Shown piece by piece: positions 1 through 10,850 of a stretch of 64,000 nucleotides of DNA. The first letter of the stretch is position 1. Each line of letters starts with the position of its first letter. The position numbers and the translations under genes were made by a program. The stretch is from contig QANU01109800.1 in the NCBI GenBank assembly GCA_003254905.1, positions 1-64,000 on the forward strand. Direction: 5' to 3'. The notes below the pieces were generated by a model. It ran no database searches and had not been told where the DNA came from. It worked only from the letters and a program-made list of their open reading frames with translations. The stretch comes from Nissolia schottii. Taxonomy: Eukaryota > Streptophyta > Magnoliopsida > Fabales > Fabaceae.

Positions 1-1394
1 GCGAGACGGACTGGGTTATGATTATGTTACGCAGATAGTATCTGAACGCGGGTTTCCACCCGAAACGAGAAAAGAAAGTAAGAACAGTACGCTTGCGCTT
101 TTATGTCATGACATTTAAAAGACGAGTAAGTGCACCTCCAGACGTGGCATCAGGCGCACCCCAAGTTGTGGTGAGCAACTTACGCCCCCAGACGTGGCGG
201 AGGACTGTCCCCCAGACGTGGACAGAGAAAGAAAAAGAGAGACCTTGTCCCCCAAACGTGGACAAGCGAGCCCTTGCCTGCCAGTGCTATCGCTAGGGTA
301 CACTCCCGCCATTCTATCAGTTGAATGGTTGCAAGAGGTTGCGGCTGTATGAGGGACGACGGTCCCGCAGTCAGCAAGGGGGTGAGGGCAGTTAGCGGCG
401 AAGAAGGACGCGACCACAGGCGCGTAAGAGAACCCCGATCCCCTTATACATTATATTTATTTGATAATTGTATAAGTTGCATAATTACATCTGACTATGT
501 TTAGTTATGTATATGTATACGACTGCATGTTCGGTAAACCGTCCGTGAAACACGTACGAGACGGTCACAGTAGCACCGCGAGTCTAATGATGAAGCACGA
601 GAACTTAGTAAGAAAGATTAGGTCCCAGTCACCTAGTAATTAGGTAAAGCCGCCCAGGAACTTAGGCAAGAAAGAACTGGTAGGGTGTCTAGATGCATGA
701 ACACTTAGAGATCTCCTGGACGGTCGGAAGCATAATTGAGTAACCAGATCCCCACTACTCCATATTTGTCCACTGAGAACCACCGTTCTCACCCCCACTC
801 ACTTATGGCTTCAGGTGAGTTAGATGACGACCCCGTCGAAGAGGCGGCAGATCCTTCGCAGCAGATTTAGGACAGTAGACCCTGAGCCAGAGGAGGAGCC
901 CAACGAGGACTAGCCAGAGTTCGGATCAGACCGTGTCATCAGAGATAGCACCTTTTTGCTAGTAGCTATAGTTGTATGTGTATTTTGATGTATGTTACTT
1001 GCAGACTTAATGATATGTACAGGCTTAGGATACGTATGGCCCTTTTGATGTACCAGTACAATATTTATGACATTTATGTATAATTTCTGCCATGTATGAC
1101 TTTATCTGTTAGACTCCTTGGTACTGTTTATGTATGTACTGGTATGACGGACAACGCTCGCACTTATCTGTTATACGACTATATGGGACTTATGATAGTT
1201 CATACGCATGGCTCTAGTCTGACGTATAATAACAACTTATGTCTAAAAAGAAAAAAAATGGGTCCTTATTTTCATTTAACTTAATTATTTTTGAAGTAAA
1301 GTAGGGACTACCAGTATTCCCACACAGCAGATAACAACCTAGCAGACGCAAATTGTGACTTAAGCATAAGCTGCTAAGCTAGGGTGTTACATTA
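1..1394. mobile_element. Probable Ty3/gypsy LTR, partial (fossil)
   Basis: This stretch has no convincing gene. A short motif around CCCCAGACGTGGAC recurs several times between 140 and 270, as is common in plant gypsy LTRs. The segment ends in GGGTGTTACA at 1384-1394, directly against copia integrase sequence, which looks like an LTR 3' terminus at an insertion point. The left end lies outside the window, so neither the second LTR nor the internal region can be seen. The assignment rests on the terminus and the sharp junction, not on protein homology, and is tentative. The element appears to be a decayed remnant. Confidence 0.42.
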
Positions 1395-1395
1395 T

Positions 1396-3810
1396 GCAAG
1401 CCTGCTTCCTCATTAACAGGATCCCCTCTAAAGGCTCTCAGTGACAATCACCATATGCCATCCTTCACAACAAGGATCCGGATTTGACCTTTCTTAAGGT
1501 TTTTGGTTGCCTATCCTATGCTTCCACCCTTACTAGACACAGAACCAAATTGGACAGCAAGGCCAGAAAATGTGCCTTCTTGGGATACAAATATGGTACT
1601 AAGGGGTTTCTATTGTATGATTTGGTGTCAAGGGAGATCTTTCTTAGCAGAAATGTCATTTTCTATGAGAACCACTTTCCTTTCAGTGGTTCCACTCCCA
1701 CTGTACATGCTACAACAGGTGGTGACTTGGTACCCCCTGCTGAGGTATCAGCAAATGATGACCCTTTCTGTGACTACTTGGCTAATAACACTCATCCTCC
1801 TCCTGATGAGCCACCTGCTGAACCTGCCTCTGCATGTGAAGTTCCAGCTAGAAGATCAAGCAGACCTAAGCAACTCCCTTCATACCTCAAAGATTACCAT
1901 TGCAGCCTCCTGAGCAATGCTTCATCTAATGCTGCCTATTTTGAAAATGATAGTTCCCTTTATCCTCTGAGTTCAGCAGTTGGTTATAGCTCTCTATCCC
2001 AACACATAGACAATTTGCCCTGAACATCACCACTGCCACTGAACCTTCCAGCGATGTTGTAGCTGTTAAAGAAGAGTGTTGGAAAGTTGCAATGCAGGCT
2101 GAAATCACTTCTCTGCAACAAAACAATACTTGGGAAGTTGTTGACCTTCCTCTAGGCAAGGTTCCAATAGGCTGTAAGTGGGTTTACAGGATAAAGCTTA
2201 AGGCTGATGGGACAATTGAGAGATACAAAGCCCGTTTAGTTGCCAAAGGTTTCACCCAAACTCATGGCATTGACTACCTTGATACATTCAGTCCAGTTGC
2301 CAAGATGTCCATAATCCGGCTGCTTCTTTCCTTGGCATCCATCAAAGGTTGGCACCTCCAACAACTGGATGTGAACAATGCCTTTCTACATGGGGACCTC
2401 TATGAGGAGATGTATATGAAATTGCCTCAGGGATTTAAGTCTTCCAAACCCAACCAAGCTTGCAGGTTGCTAAAGTCCCTATACGGTTTGAAACAGGCCA
2501 GCAGACAGTGGTTCTCCAAGCTGTCCACAGCCCTGCTCTCTCAAGGCTTCATTCAGTATAAGTGTGATCACTCTCTTTTTCTCAAGCACTCAGGTGACCA
2601 GTTTACTGCTCTATTAGTCTATGTTGATGATGTGATACTAAGTGGCAATGACTGGAATACAATCTGCACCATCAAAGCTTTCCTGGATGAGCAGTTCAAG
2701 ATTAAGGATTTGGGTGACTTAAAGTTCTTTCTTGGGCTTGAAATAGCCCACAGCCCCCAAGGCATTTCCATTTCTCAACGCAATTATGCTTTTGAGCTGA
2801 TCAATGATGCTGGTCTCTTAGGATGTAAACTAGTCTCCACACCTATGGTTCACTCCCCTAAGATATCAAGGACTGAAGGTGATCCTCTTGCTAATCCAGC
2901 TCCTTTCAAACGTCTCATTGGTCGCCTCATCTATCTGACCACCACTAGGCCTGACCTCTCATTCTCTGTCAATCAGCTGGCCCAATTCATGGCTAGCCCA
3001 GCCACAGCCCACCACCAAGCAACAATGCGCATCCTGTGTTCTGTAAAAGCTGCCCCTGGCCTTGGGATTTTTTTACCATCATCATCAGCAATTCATCTCA
3101 AGGCGTATAGTGATGCTGATTGGGCAGGCTGCCCAGACACCAGAAGATCGACCACAGGGTATTCTGTATACATCGGGAACTCACTTCTCAGCTGGAAATC
3201 CAAGAAACAGGCCACTATCTCCAGGTCCTCCTGCGAAGCCGAGTACATGGCCATGGCGGCTATGACCTGTGAGCTTCAGTGGCTTTCGTTCCTGCTCCAG
3301 GACTTTGGTGTCACGGATCACAAGATTGCTGTCATCTTTTGTGATAATGCATCTGCTATTCAAATAGCCCGCAATTCGGCCTTCCATGAAAGAACCAAGC
3401 ACATTGAATTAGATTGCCACTTGGTTCGGGACAAAGTCCAGGATGGTTTCATTCGGCTACTGCCTATCACTTCCAAGTTTCAGCTTGCTGACATACTAAC
3501 TAAGCCTCTGCCTCCTACCACGTTCCAGTTTTTGCACAACAAACTTGGGCTACTAAACATATTTGAACCTAGCTCCGAGTTTGAGGGGGGTAATAGTGTG
3601 TGCACACTTTTAACTTTATGGTTAGTTAGTTAGTTAGTGGATATTTTAGCCACCTTGCTTCCCAAGCAAGCTACTGAGTTATGTATATATGGCACATTGC
3701 CAACTGAATGCAATACAGTTTTCATTTCCACAATTTCCATCTTCTGTCACATTTTTGTTTTCTCTCCTTGCTGTGCAAGTTTTCAAATTCTGTTAAATCC
3801 CAATGGATGC
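1396..3810 (+). mobile_element. Ty1/copia retrotransposon fragment (fossil)
   Basis: This is the 3' half of a copia polyprotein. The end of the integrase lies at about 1396-1700, with the copia signature FLKVFGCLSYAS. Reverse transcriptase follows at about 2090-2840 (VAKGFTQTHGIDY, YVDDVILSG), then RNase H at about 3090-3530 (SDADWAGC, SRSSCEAEYMA, ADILTKPL). A purine-rich tract at 3582-3590 precedes what is probably the start of the 3' LTR, which has a TATA-like stretch near 3680. Gag, protease and most of the integrase are absent on the left, where a gypsy-like LTR abuts it. The element is broken, with the 5' half missing and a small number of further breaks. The coding part is well preserved, so it is probably not very old. 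Confidence 0.9.
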
Positions 3811-5513
3811 GTGTCGTAATTTTAAATCTTTGAAAACGAGATAGCTAACCCAAAATGAAAACAATAATCGAAATGCTAGTTGTACAAAGAAAAACCATCA
3901 ATGTACATCCAATGTATGGCTACATATGTTATACACATATACAAACACGAACACAAACATTTTAAAATAGATACACAAGTCATTACAAGACAGATATATA
4001 AACATTTTCAAATACAAGAACCAAATAAAACAAAATCTACACTGCATTAAATAGTAAAAAGTAATTGTCATGCTTTCTCTCATTCCCACTACTCATACTC
4101 TAACCGTTTGAACTCACTTTCTATTGGACACAAACATTTCAAAATACATACACAAACTTTTAAAAATGCAAAAACAAATAATAAAAGAATAACTTCAATC
4201 TGCTTTCAAATTTTTTTTTCAATTTGGTAAAAAAATCAATCTTTAAACTTTTTTTTTTAAGATTTAAACGGACCCAAAGACAATGAAAAAGATGAATTTT
4301 TTTCTCAATAATTATAAATAAAAATACTCAAAAATGTCCAAAGAAAGAGGCTATATGAAGGAATTCATCAATCTCACTAAAAATGCCACACGAAATAAAA
4401 TTGCACCTAAAATATTAAAATTATTAAAATGAGCCAAACTTGATGGATCGATACGAATAACTCAAAAATATGTACGGAGTGAGCTATAAAAGTAGAATTG
4501 AAAAATTAAGTTAGCCTTGAACTAGTCAAACCTGATTTAGTCTGACCCGAGTAGCCTAGCCCAAAGGCCCGAGCAACATTTACTTATAATACAAATAACT
4601 AGCCATCTCTCAAACTAGCAAATATGACTCCTATTATGCTATTGTTCTGTCTGCTTATATTTGGTTGCCGAACTATTATGTACTTAAAGAGGGTCGAATG
4701 TGTTTAATTGCAAAGCTTAATAAATGTTTTCAAGTTTTGTGTAATAAGACTAATCTATAATCACATTCGTTTTAGCTCCATGTGAAGTTTCTAATTTTTC
4801 AATGCTCAAAGTTGCTTACGGTTTTTATTCAATTGTTATTTTATCTAGAGAATTAAGACACATGCTTCTCACACCGTTAATACAGAATATAGCGCTTGAG
4901 AGATGAAATTTGATTCATGTGTAAAATTTGAAACAACCAAAAAACATTAAAATATGGCCAATAGGCTGACATGTAACATCTGAATTTTTATTTAAGGTTG
5001 TGTCTTGTGTTAATACCTCTATTTTTATAAGATAAGAGGAAAAGTTTATCCAAAATTAATCATAGTGTTTAACGTTTGTGATATTTTCAAATATAAGATA
5101 CACAAAAAAAAAAAATTGTTTCTAATATGGCCTGTGCACCAGCTTACAAGTGGCCAAACATAATGTGGGCTAACATTTTTTAGTCCAAAATTAACATAAC
5201 CAAACTTAGCCGGCCTGAGGATGGCCATCCCATTGGTTGCGGTAACTCAACACCTCTAACAAACACCGTACACTACTTCAACATGACCCTAGAACATGTA
5301 AGCATACCGCAACCAAGTATTCAAAATGTCTCTTACAAGTATTTTTTATAGAAAGAAAGACAAAACTTGTTGACACAACACGGTGTCACGGGTTGGTATA
5401 TTATTATAATGTAAGCAAAAAATAGCAAAAGAATAATAATTATATGTATATATACACACAACAATCAATTATCAATTATATTATAATAATAATAATTATG
5501 AGATCATATTATC
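3811..5513. other. Intergenic, no gene seen
   Basis: This stretch is AT-rich and no reading frame is recognisable. Phrases rich in CCCGA/GGCCCGAG near 4540-4580 and AGCCGGCCTGAGG near 5208-5222 resemble the ends of degraded hAT-like elements, but I cannot define termini or a target duplication. It is also the 3' flank of the minus-strand ankyrin gene. Confidence 0.5.
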
Positions 5514-6562
5514 CTACCGCTCAGATGCGAATAAAATGAAAACCAGAAATAGCAAAAACACAATTAAGACTGTCCAAAATAATAGTTCACGTCTGAGGCT
5601 AAGTTTAGGCTCATCGTTTGCTGCCCTGGATGGGTCGGAGGTGTGATTGGATGGAACTTGAAAGACAACATGACGCCGGGGATGACGCCGGGGATGTGAA
5701 TTAGGAAGGACTTTTCCTCTTTTAGCACCTGCATTAACCAGTATGGTAGTAAGGATCCCTGGATCATCCCCCTTAATCGCAATATCAAGAGGTGTCATCC
5801 CACTATTATTCTTGGAGTTTATGTCCACGTGAGATACGGTAACATGGTCGTCCACCAACAAGTAAATTACCTGCCATTGAATTAAATTAGATCAAAATGG
5901 AATGATAACTAACAAACAATTAGGAACTAGAAATTGGATATAGAAGTCCCCCCTCCCCACAAACAAAAGAAAACAAAAATAGCACTTGCCAGATACTGTT
6001 TCTTTGCAGCGGCACAATGCAAAATTGTATTGCCTTCGTTATCCTTCTCATTTAACATTAGCACCTTGTTGAGCTTCTTGATTTGTTCCACCAAGAATTC
6101 AAATGCACAAAACTCATTGTTCTTGACCGCAAGATGAAGCACAGACTCCCCAGTGGAAGTTTTCTTTTCGACAGATTCTGGACAAGCAGAAAGCAGTGCC
6201 TTCATGACATCAACTCTTCCTTTGGATGCCGCACAATGAAGAGCAAGCCATTTCTCCTTGCTCTGCAGAATGCAAAGACTACGGTCTACCCTCAAGAGCT
6301 CAGATACAATTTGAAGATGGCCATTAGCAGAGGCAAGATGCAAGGGCGTAAAGCCATCTTGGTTGAAATAATAAGCAAACTGCTTCTTCAATTTTATGAT
6401 TTCTTGGACGAAAGGAATGTGGCCACATATTGATCCCAGATGCAAAGGAGTTTCAACTCCGAACAATGCAACCTTATCTAGTAAGAATGGGTCTTCTATA
6501 AGAAGACGGTGAAGACTACCAACATCTCCTGATTTAGCAACTGCAATCAACCTAGGGTCCAT
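5514..6562 (-). CDS. Ankyrin-repeat protein with one C-terminal membrane helix
   Basis: Two coding exons (6562-5990 and 5870-5514) give 309 residues. Ankyrin repeats are visible at residues about 37 (ETPLHLGS), 71 (FTPLHLAS), 107 (LALHCAAS), 140 (ESVLHLAV), 178 (NTILHCAA) and in exon 2 (MTPLDIAI). A basic linker with a duplicated PRRH follows, then one hydrophobic helix near the end (LLFWTVLIVFLLFLVFILF). Plant ankyrin proteins of the ACD6/ITN1/BDA1 type usually carry several C-terminal helices in a PGG domain. This one is shorter and has only one. The relatives act in defence or stress signalling at membranes, and that role is inferred here. Only a GC-AG intron (donor CTG|GCAAGT, acceptor GGCAG|GTA) keeps the repeat frame, as KKQYL-VIYLL. 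The start is the first ATG of an open exon and opens directly into an ankyrin unit. Confidence 0.85.
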
Positions 6563-7543
6563 TTGGAGACTGGAATGTCGATAAGACTCGGTTTAGCCTG
6601 AAAGTCCTGAGCTTTCTTTCTTTCAGTGATTTATGTTCTGAGCCGTTCTACCTACAACTCTGATTCTTGTAATGCAAAGAAAAAGGTCTAATTATTATAA
6701 ACAAATAGTGACTGTCACATTGGCTCTTGGGGAATCGGTGTCCCCTAGTTAGCCACACTAACTATCTTTCTGGAAAAAAACTGACAGAGTTTCCCCGGAA
6801 TTTAATGCACTTCTAAGGGGACTAGAACTTGAGCATATATATTACCCCTTTATCAGAGTAATCAAGTTCCATTACAAAATCAGATCCAATGCTTCGTGGT
6901 TAGAAAAATACACCAAAATATTCATTTTGAAAACTCCAGAGAGGACATAATCCATCGCATAGAAAAATAAATCAAAGAGGTCCCAAAAGTTTATGAATAA
7001 AGTCTTGACTAAAGTCCTGTTCAATTTTCAAAATTACATGGCCAGTGTACACAAGTTTTCTACCTTCTAGTTCAGACAACCTATCAAAATCATAATAAAA
7101 TCACAGATGTTATAATACACCGTTCATAAAAATTTGCTCAGGTCATGAGAAAATTTGACAATAGAAGGCAATTAGCCTTCTGTTCGCAAGCACAAAACTA
7201 TCAAAATGCACAATTTATCGGTCTACGACATAAATCACCAGTGTGTGGAGACATATTATTACTCACCACAAAAAGGCCTCGTGTCCCTGTGCCGCCGCGA
7301 GTATCTAATAATAACAATATCCTAACAATATATTCAAAGAGTTCCCAAACATAAATTTACAAAATTTGTTCCAAAGACTATAACCCCGAAAAGTGACATG
7401 CAATTGATGCCCAAAATTTCAGATTTCACTGTTTCACACCCCAAAAGTAACAAACCCTAACAATAACCTACAGGAATGGATGATGAATTTATCATGAAGC
7501 TATGTTTTTCAAACAAAGCATGTGACCAGGCCACGGAGCTTAC

Positions 7544-7623
7544 CACCATAGAAAGAATGCGAGCGGCAGGAGAGCGCCTTGGAGGATGGAGGGGCTGGCG
7601 GAGTGAGAGGAAGTCGCGAAAGG

Positions 7624-7657
<34 letters not shown>

Positions 7658-7700
7658 CCGCAATAAGGGGGGGGAACCGTATGAGAGAAGACGAGAATGG
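7544..7700 (-). promoter_or_regulatory. Probable 5' UTR exon of the ankyrin gene
   Basis: Read on the minus strand, a CT-rich leader ends in TATGGTG|GTAAGC, a good donor at 7543-7542. A matching acceptor, CTTTCAG|GC, lies at 6599-6598, 35 bases before the coding ATG, so the implied leader intron is about 946 nt (6598-7543). The donor is conserved in the decayed copy at 10.7 kb, which supports its being real. If spliced this way, the ATG at the exon end opens an 18-codon uORF that overlaps the main start out of frame. The 5' limit is a guess, and the exon is inferred without transcript data. Confidence 0.5.
7627..7655. repeat. (GA)n microsatellite
   Basis: About 14 GA units lie inside the probable 5' UTR exon of the ankyrin gene (CT repeat on the transcribed strand). 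CT-rich leaders are common in plant genes. Confidence 0.9.
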
Positions 7701-8205
7701 AAAGAATGGAGATTACAAGGACAATTAGGTGTCTCTTTCACAAGCATCAAGATCAAGAGAGATCACAGTATTCAATTGGTAGAGGCAAGAGTCATGGGTT
7801 CAACTTGGCAAACTTATTTTCTATTTCCCGCTTTGGGAAACAAAATAGCAAAACACAAAAAATATAAAAGATAGTCAGCGTGATTTAATTGTTTTTGTTA
7901 TTTTTACTAGCCTAACGAAAAAACACAAAATAACATGTATCATTGATAATCGGTCGCACTAAAAAGTGGGATAAATACAATTTTGCTCATAATTTAGAGG
8001 TGAAGCGTAATTTTGAAAAACCTTAAGAATGATATACGCACTTTAACAAAAGTAAAACTTGTAGGTCACACAACACTATTTAACTAGTGAATTCTTCGAA
8101 TTGAGTCAAGTCAGATAGTTTTTGTAATTATTGAGTTAAAAGCCATAACTATCATGAACTGAACGTTGTTCCATTGTACAACCTCCTAATTATTTGCGAC
8201 AGGTC
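7701..8205. other. Intergenic; promoter side of the ankyrin gene
   Basis: No gene is seen. This is the upstream flank of the minus-strand ankyrin gene. A short tRNA-like stretch near 7775-7830 (GGTAGAGGCAAGAG, then GGGTTCAACTTGG) could be a decayed SINE head, but the boxes are imperfect. Confidence 0.4.
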
Positions 8206-8280
8206 GGACGGTGGAAGATATGAATTAGGAAGGTCATTTCCTTTTTTAGCACCTGCATTAATGACTATTGAGACAACATG
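8206..8280 (-). pseudogene. Scrap of a duplicated ankyrin gene (exon 2 part)
   Basis: About 45 bases here (TGAATTAGGAAGG, then TTTTTAGCACCTGCATTAA) closely match the second coding exon of the ankyrin gene at about 5696-5738, in the same orientation. The rest of that exon cannot be recognised around it. With the leader-exon copy at 10.7 kb, it suggests a tandem duplicate that has almost entirely decayed. Confidence 0.6.
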
Positions 8281-9679
8281 AAATCAATAATCATGAATGG
8301 GAAAAAGATTTAACTGATTGGTGCGAGCTAGTTACAAACATGAGTACATATAGGCAGTTATATCCTTTGTAGGTTGCCACAACAAGTCCAGGAATAAACA
8401 TAAAGATTGTAGCCATATATGAGTTTAGTTTTAATTCACTATTTGCATAATGAGTTTTACCATTTAATATTTGGCTCTGGCACGAGCCTTTTACTTTCTT
8501 AATTTTTTCTAAGTCAATAAAAACAAACCTAGAAGAGAAAAACACATCTTGCCTATGGTGCCAATAGTCAACTACATATAATAAAATTCAGCAATATTAG
8601 GTTATTGTAGTCTGATAAACTTCAGCTTTACCAAAGTGGTTCGCATTCAAATGTTCTATCTTTATATGGGTAAAGGCAATGTCGCTTTCAGTCAATTTTG
8701 TGCTTCTATTGTGCTCACCAAATCAGTGGTGGTTTCTCACCTAATCCATGAAGTAAATATCTATGTTACTTAATTTATCTGTTTTTAATTATTTTTACAA
8801 TTAACTTCATCGAATTTTGCTTGATTCCAAACATACCCAATCAATCTGAATCAAACTAAACTATTTGATTCAGTTTGATTCAACTTAACTCGGATGTAAA
8901 CTCGTTTCTGTATAAAATCGAATGAACTCGGGTGAACTCGCTCAAACTCGCGAGTTGACCAGTGATTTCACGAGTTCACTTACAAGCAGGAAAAAAAAAA
9001 AGGAACGTGTTATATTTAATTTATGTTCACATAAGTAATAAAAGTTCTTGTAGCCTAGTGGCAAGATCGATAGCATGGTTTAATTCATGAATTGAAGGTT
9101 GTAGGACATATTGTTATTTTTTTTTCCTTCACAAAAAAAACTATCACTACATTATGCACTTTTATCTAAATCCTTCCTATTCTAACTAATTTATATTTGT
9201 TTTCGTTCATTAAAAAATTTGTCATTCATTTTCTTCTTAATCTTAAAAAAGATTTTTTTTTCTTTTTTTTCCTTAGTACTATTAGTATTATTTTTTATTT
9301 ATTTATTATAACTAACAATATATATGTGTGCGCATGAGAGAACTGATAAATAATATTTATTTTTAGTCTTATAAATTATTAAACCAAATATATTCTATTG
9401 ATATCATCTATTAATTTATTTTTTGGGACCTATTTATTGGTATAATTAACTGTGAGATTTTTGTTTCAGTTATGAACATTGTAAATAACAAACTTAGATA
9501 TTGTAAATAAATTTAAATTGCTAGAGTTTGAGTGCTTAATTTGGATGATGTGATTAGTTATGAATTTTAGCGTTTTATAGCATAATATTTTTAATAATAG
9601 ATAAACTCGTACGGGTTTACTTGAACTATCGAGTTTGATAACCTTATGTGTGCATATGAGATGACTTTAGTGAAAGAAG

Positions 9680-9710
<31 letters not shown>

Positions 9711-10699
9711 GACTCTGAGAGAAACAAATCTTGACTATTGATGTAAGATCTAATGGTCAATATTTGTTTCTCTCACTATAGTTATACATATGTATATGTG
9801 TGTGTGTATATATATATATAATGATTATAATAAATATAAATAGTAAAAGATCATTTCTATTTTAATGTTTCATTAATTATTGAATGATAAATATAAAATT
9901 TTATTAAATAGTTTTTTTTTTTAAATTTGGAGAGGCAAAATCAGCTCTTAAAAGTTTGTTTTGAGTGCTCTCAAAACCATCCTTATTCTCGAGAGTCAAT
10001 AACAAAAAACAATAACACTGTTATGTATTGTATCAAATGCAAAAATTTGTCTTATACTTTTTGAAAGCAATAACACTTCCTCAAAAGACTATACCAAATG
10101 GAGTCTCACTCCAACATTTGTGCAGCATTTCTCCTCGTTTAATATCTTATTTAATATTTGGTTATCATTAATAATTTTAGTATAATTAATTCTTTTATAA
10201 TTAAAGTATTTGCATGGTCCTTAATACTATTTTTTTTCGTTTCTTTTCAAAAGATTTGAATCAACTTATGGGCGTCAGCTGGATAATTTGGATTTTGATT
10301 GGGCCTGCGAATATTATGATTTTTGTGGGTATGGGTTGCTACTACTGTTTTGAGGTTGCTTGTCTTTTGTTGCCCTCCTTTTGTTAGCCTATATTGTCGA
10401 TAATTTGGATTTTGATTCGGCCTGATTTTGCGTTTGCGCTTGTTTCTCTATGTTTGTTTCTCTTAATTTTCTTGGCTGGTTGAGTGTTTTCTTCATTAAT
10501 AAACGAAGAGAATAACTCTCATATTCAATAGCTTAAATAACCTTTAAAAAATCAATAAATCAAATATCAACTATTTTTCAGAACAAAAATAAAAAGTATC
10601 AACTATTTTTGTTAATATGTTAAAACATGATTGAATATCTATATAAAATACTTGGCTTAAATAAATTTTTAGTCACTATAATATCAAAAAGCTTGTGTT
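8281..10699. other. Intergenic, decayed repeats between ankyrin-gene remnants
   Basis: This stretch is AT-rich and no gene is recognisable. A zone at 8820-8985 and again at 9600-9640 is rich in ACTCG/GAGTT words, as in degenerate plant DNA transposons. A tRNA-like phrase, GTAGCCTAGTGGCAAGA, at 9051-9067 followed by GAAGGTTGTAGG could be a SINE head, but its B box is poor. Separately listed are the TA repeat and hairpin at 9683-9776. Confidence 0.4.
9683..9776. repeat. (TA)n tract followed by an inverted repeat
   Basis: A run of TA units (9683-9710) is followed by an inverted repeat. Its left arm, GAGAGAAACAAATCTTGAC (from 9717), pairs with GTCAATATTTGTTTCTCTC (ending at 9775), and about 20 bases lie between. 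It looks like a tiny MITE or a MITE terminus next to a microsatellite. Confidence 0.65.
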
Positions 10700-10850
10700 T
10701 GATGAATATTATCACGCAGCTATGTTTTTCACGTAAATCATGAGACTAGTTTACGGAGCTTACCACCGAATACAGAATGGTGACGACAGGAGAGGGCTAG
10801 GGGGCTAGCGGGGAGAGATAGAGAGAGGAAGTCGCGAAAGAAGGAAGGAA
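10700..10850 (-). pseudogene. Copy of the ankyrin-gene leader exon
   Basis: About 150 bases align in the same orientation with 7479-7635, including TATGTTTTTC, ACGGAGCTTACCACC (the antisense of the splice donor) and GAGAGGAAGTCGCGAAAG. It lies about 3.2 kb from its match. The order of an exon-2 scrap at 8.2 kb and a leader copy at 10.7 kb mirrors the intact gene. This supports an old tandem duplication whose coding part has been lost or replaced. Confidence 0.7.

Noticed and set aside
9051-9110. SINE or tRNA-like sequence
   Set aside because: The A-box-like part is fair but the B box is poor. No tRNA fold and no defined ends.
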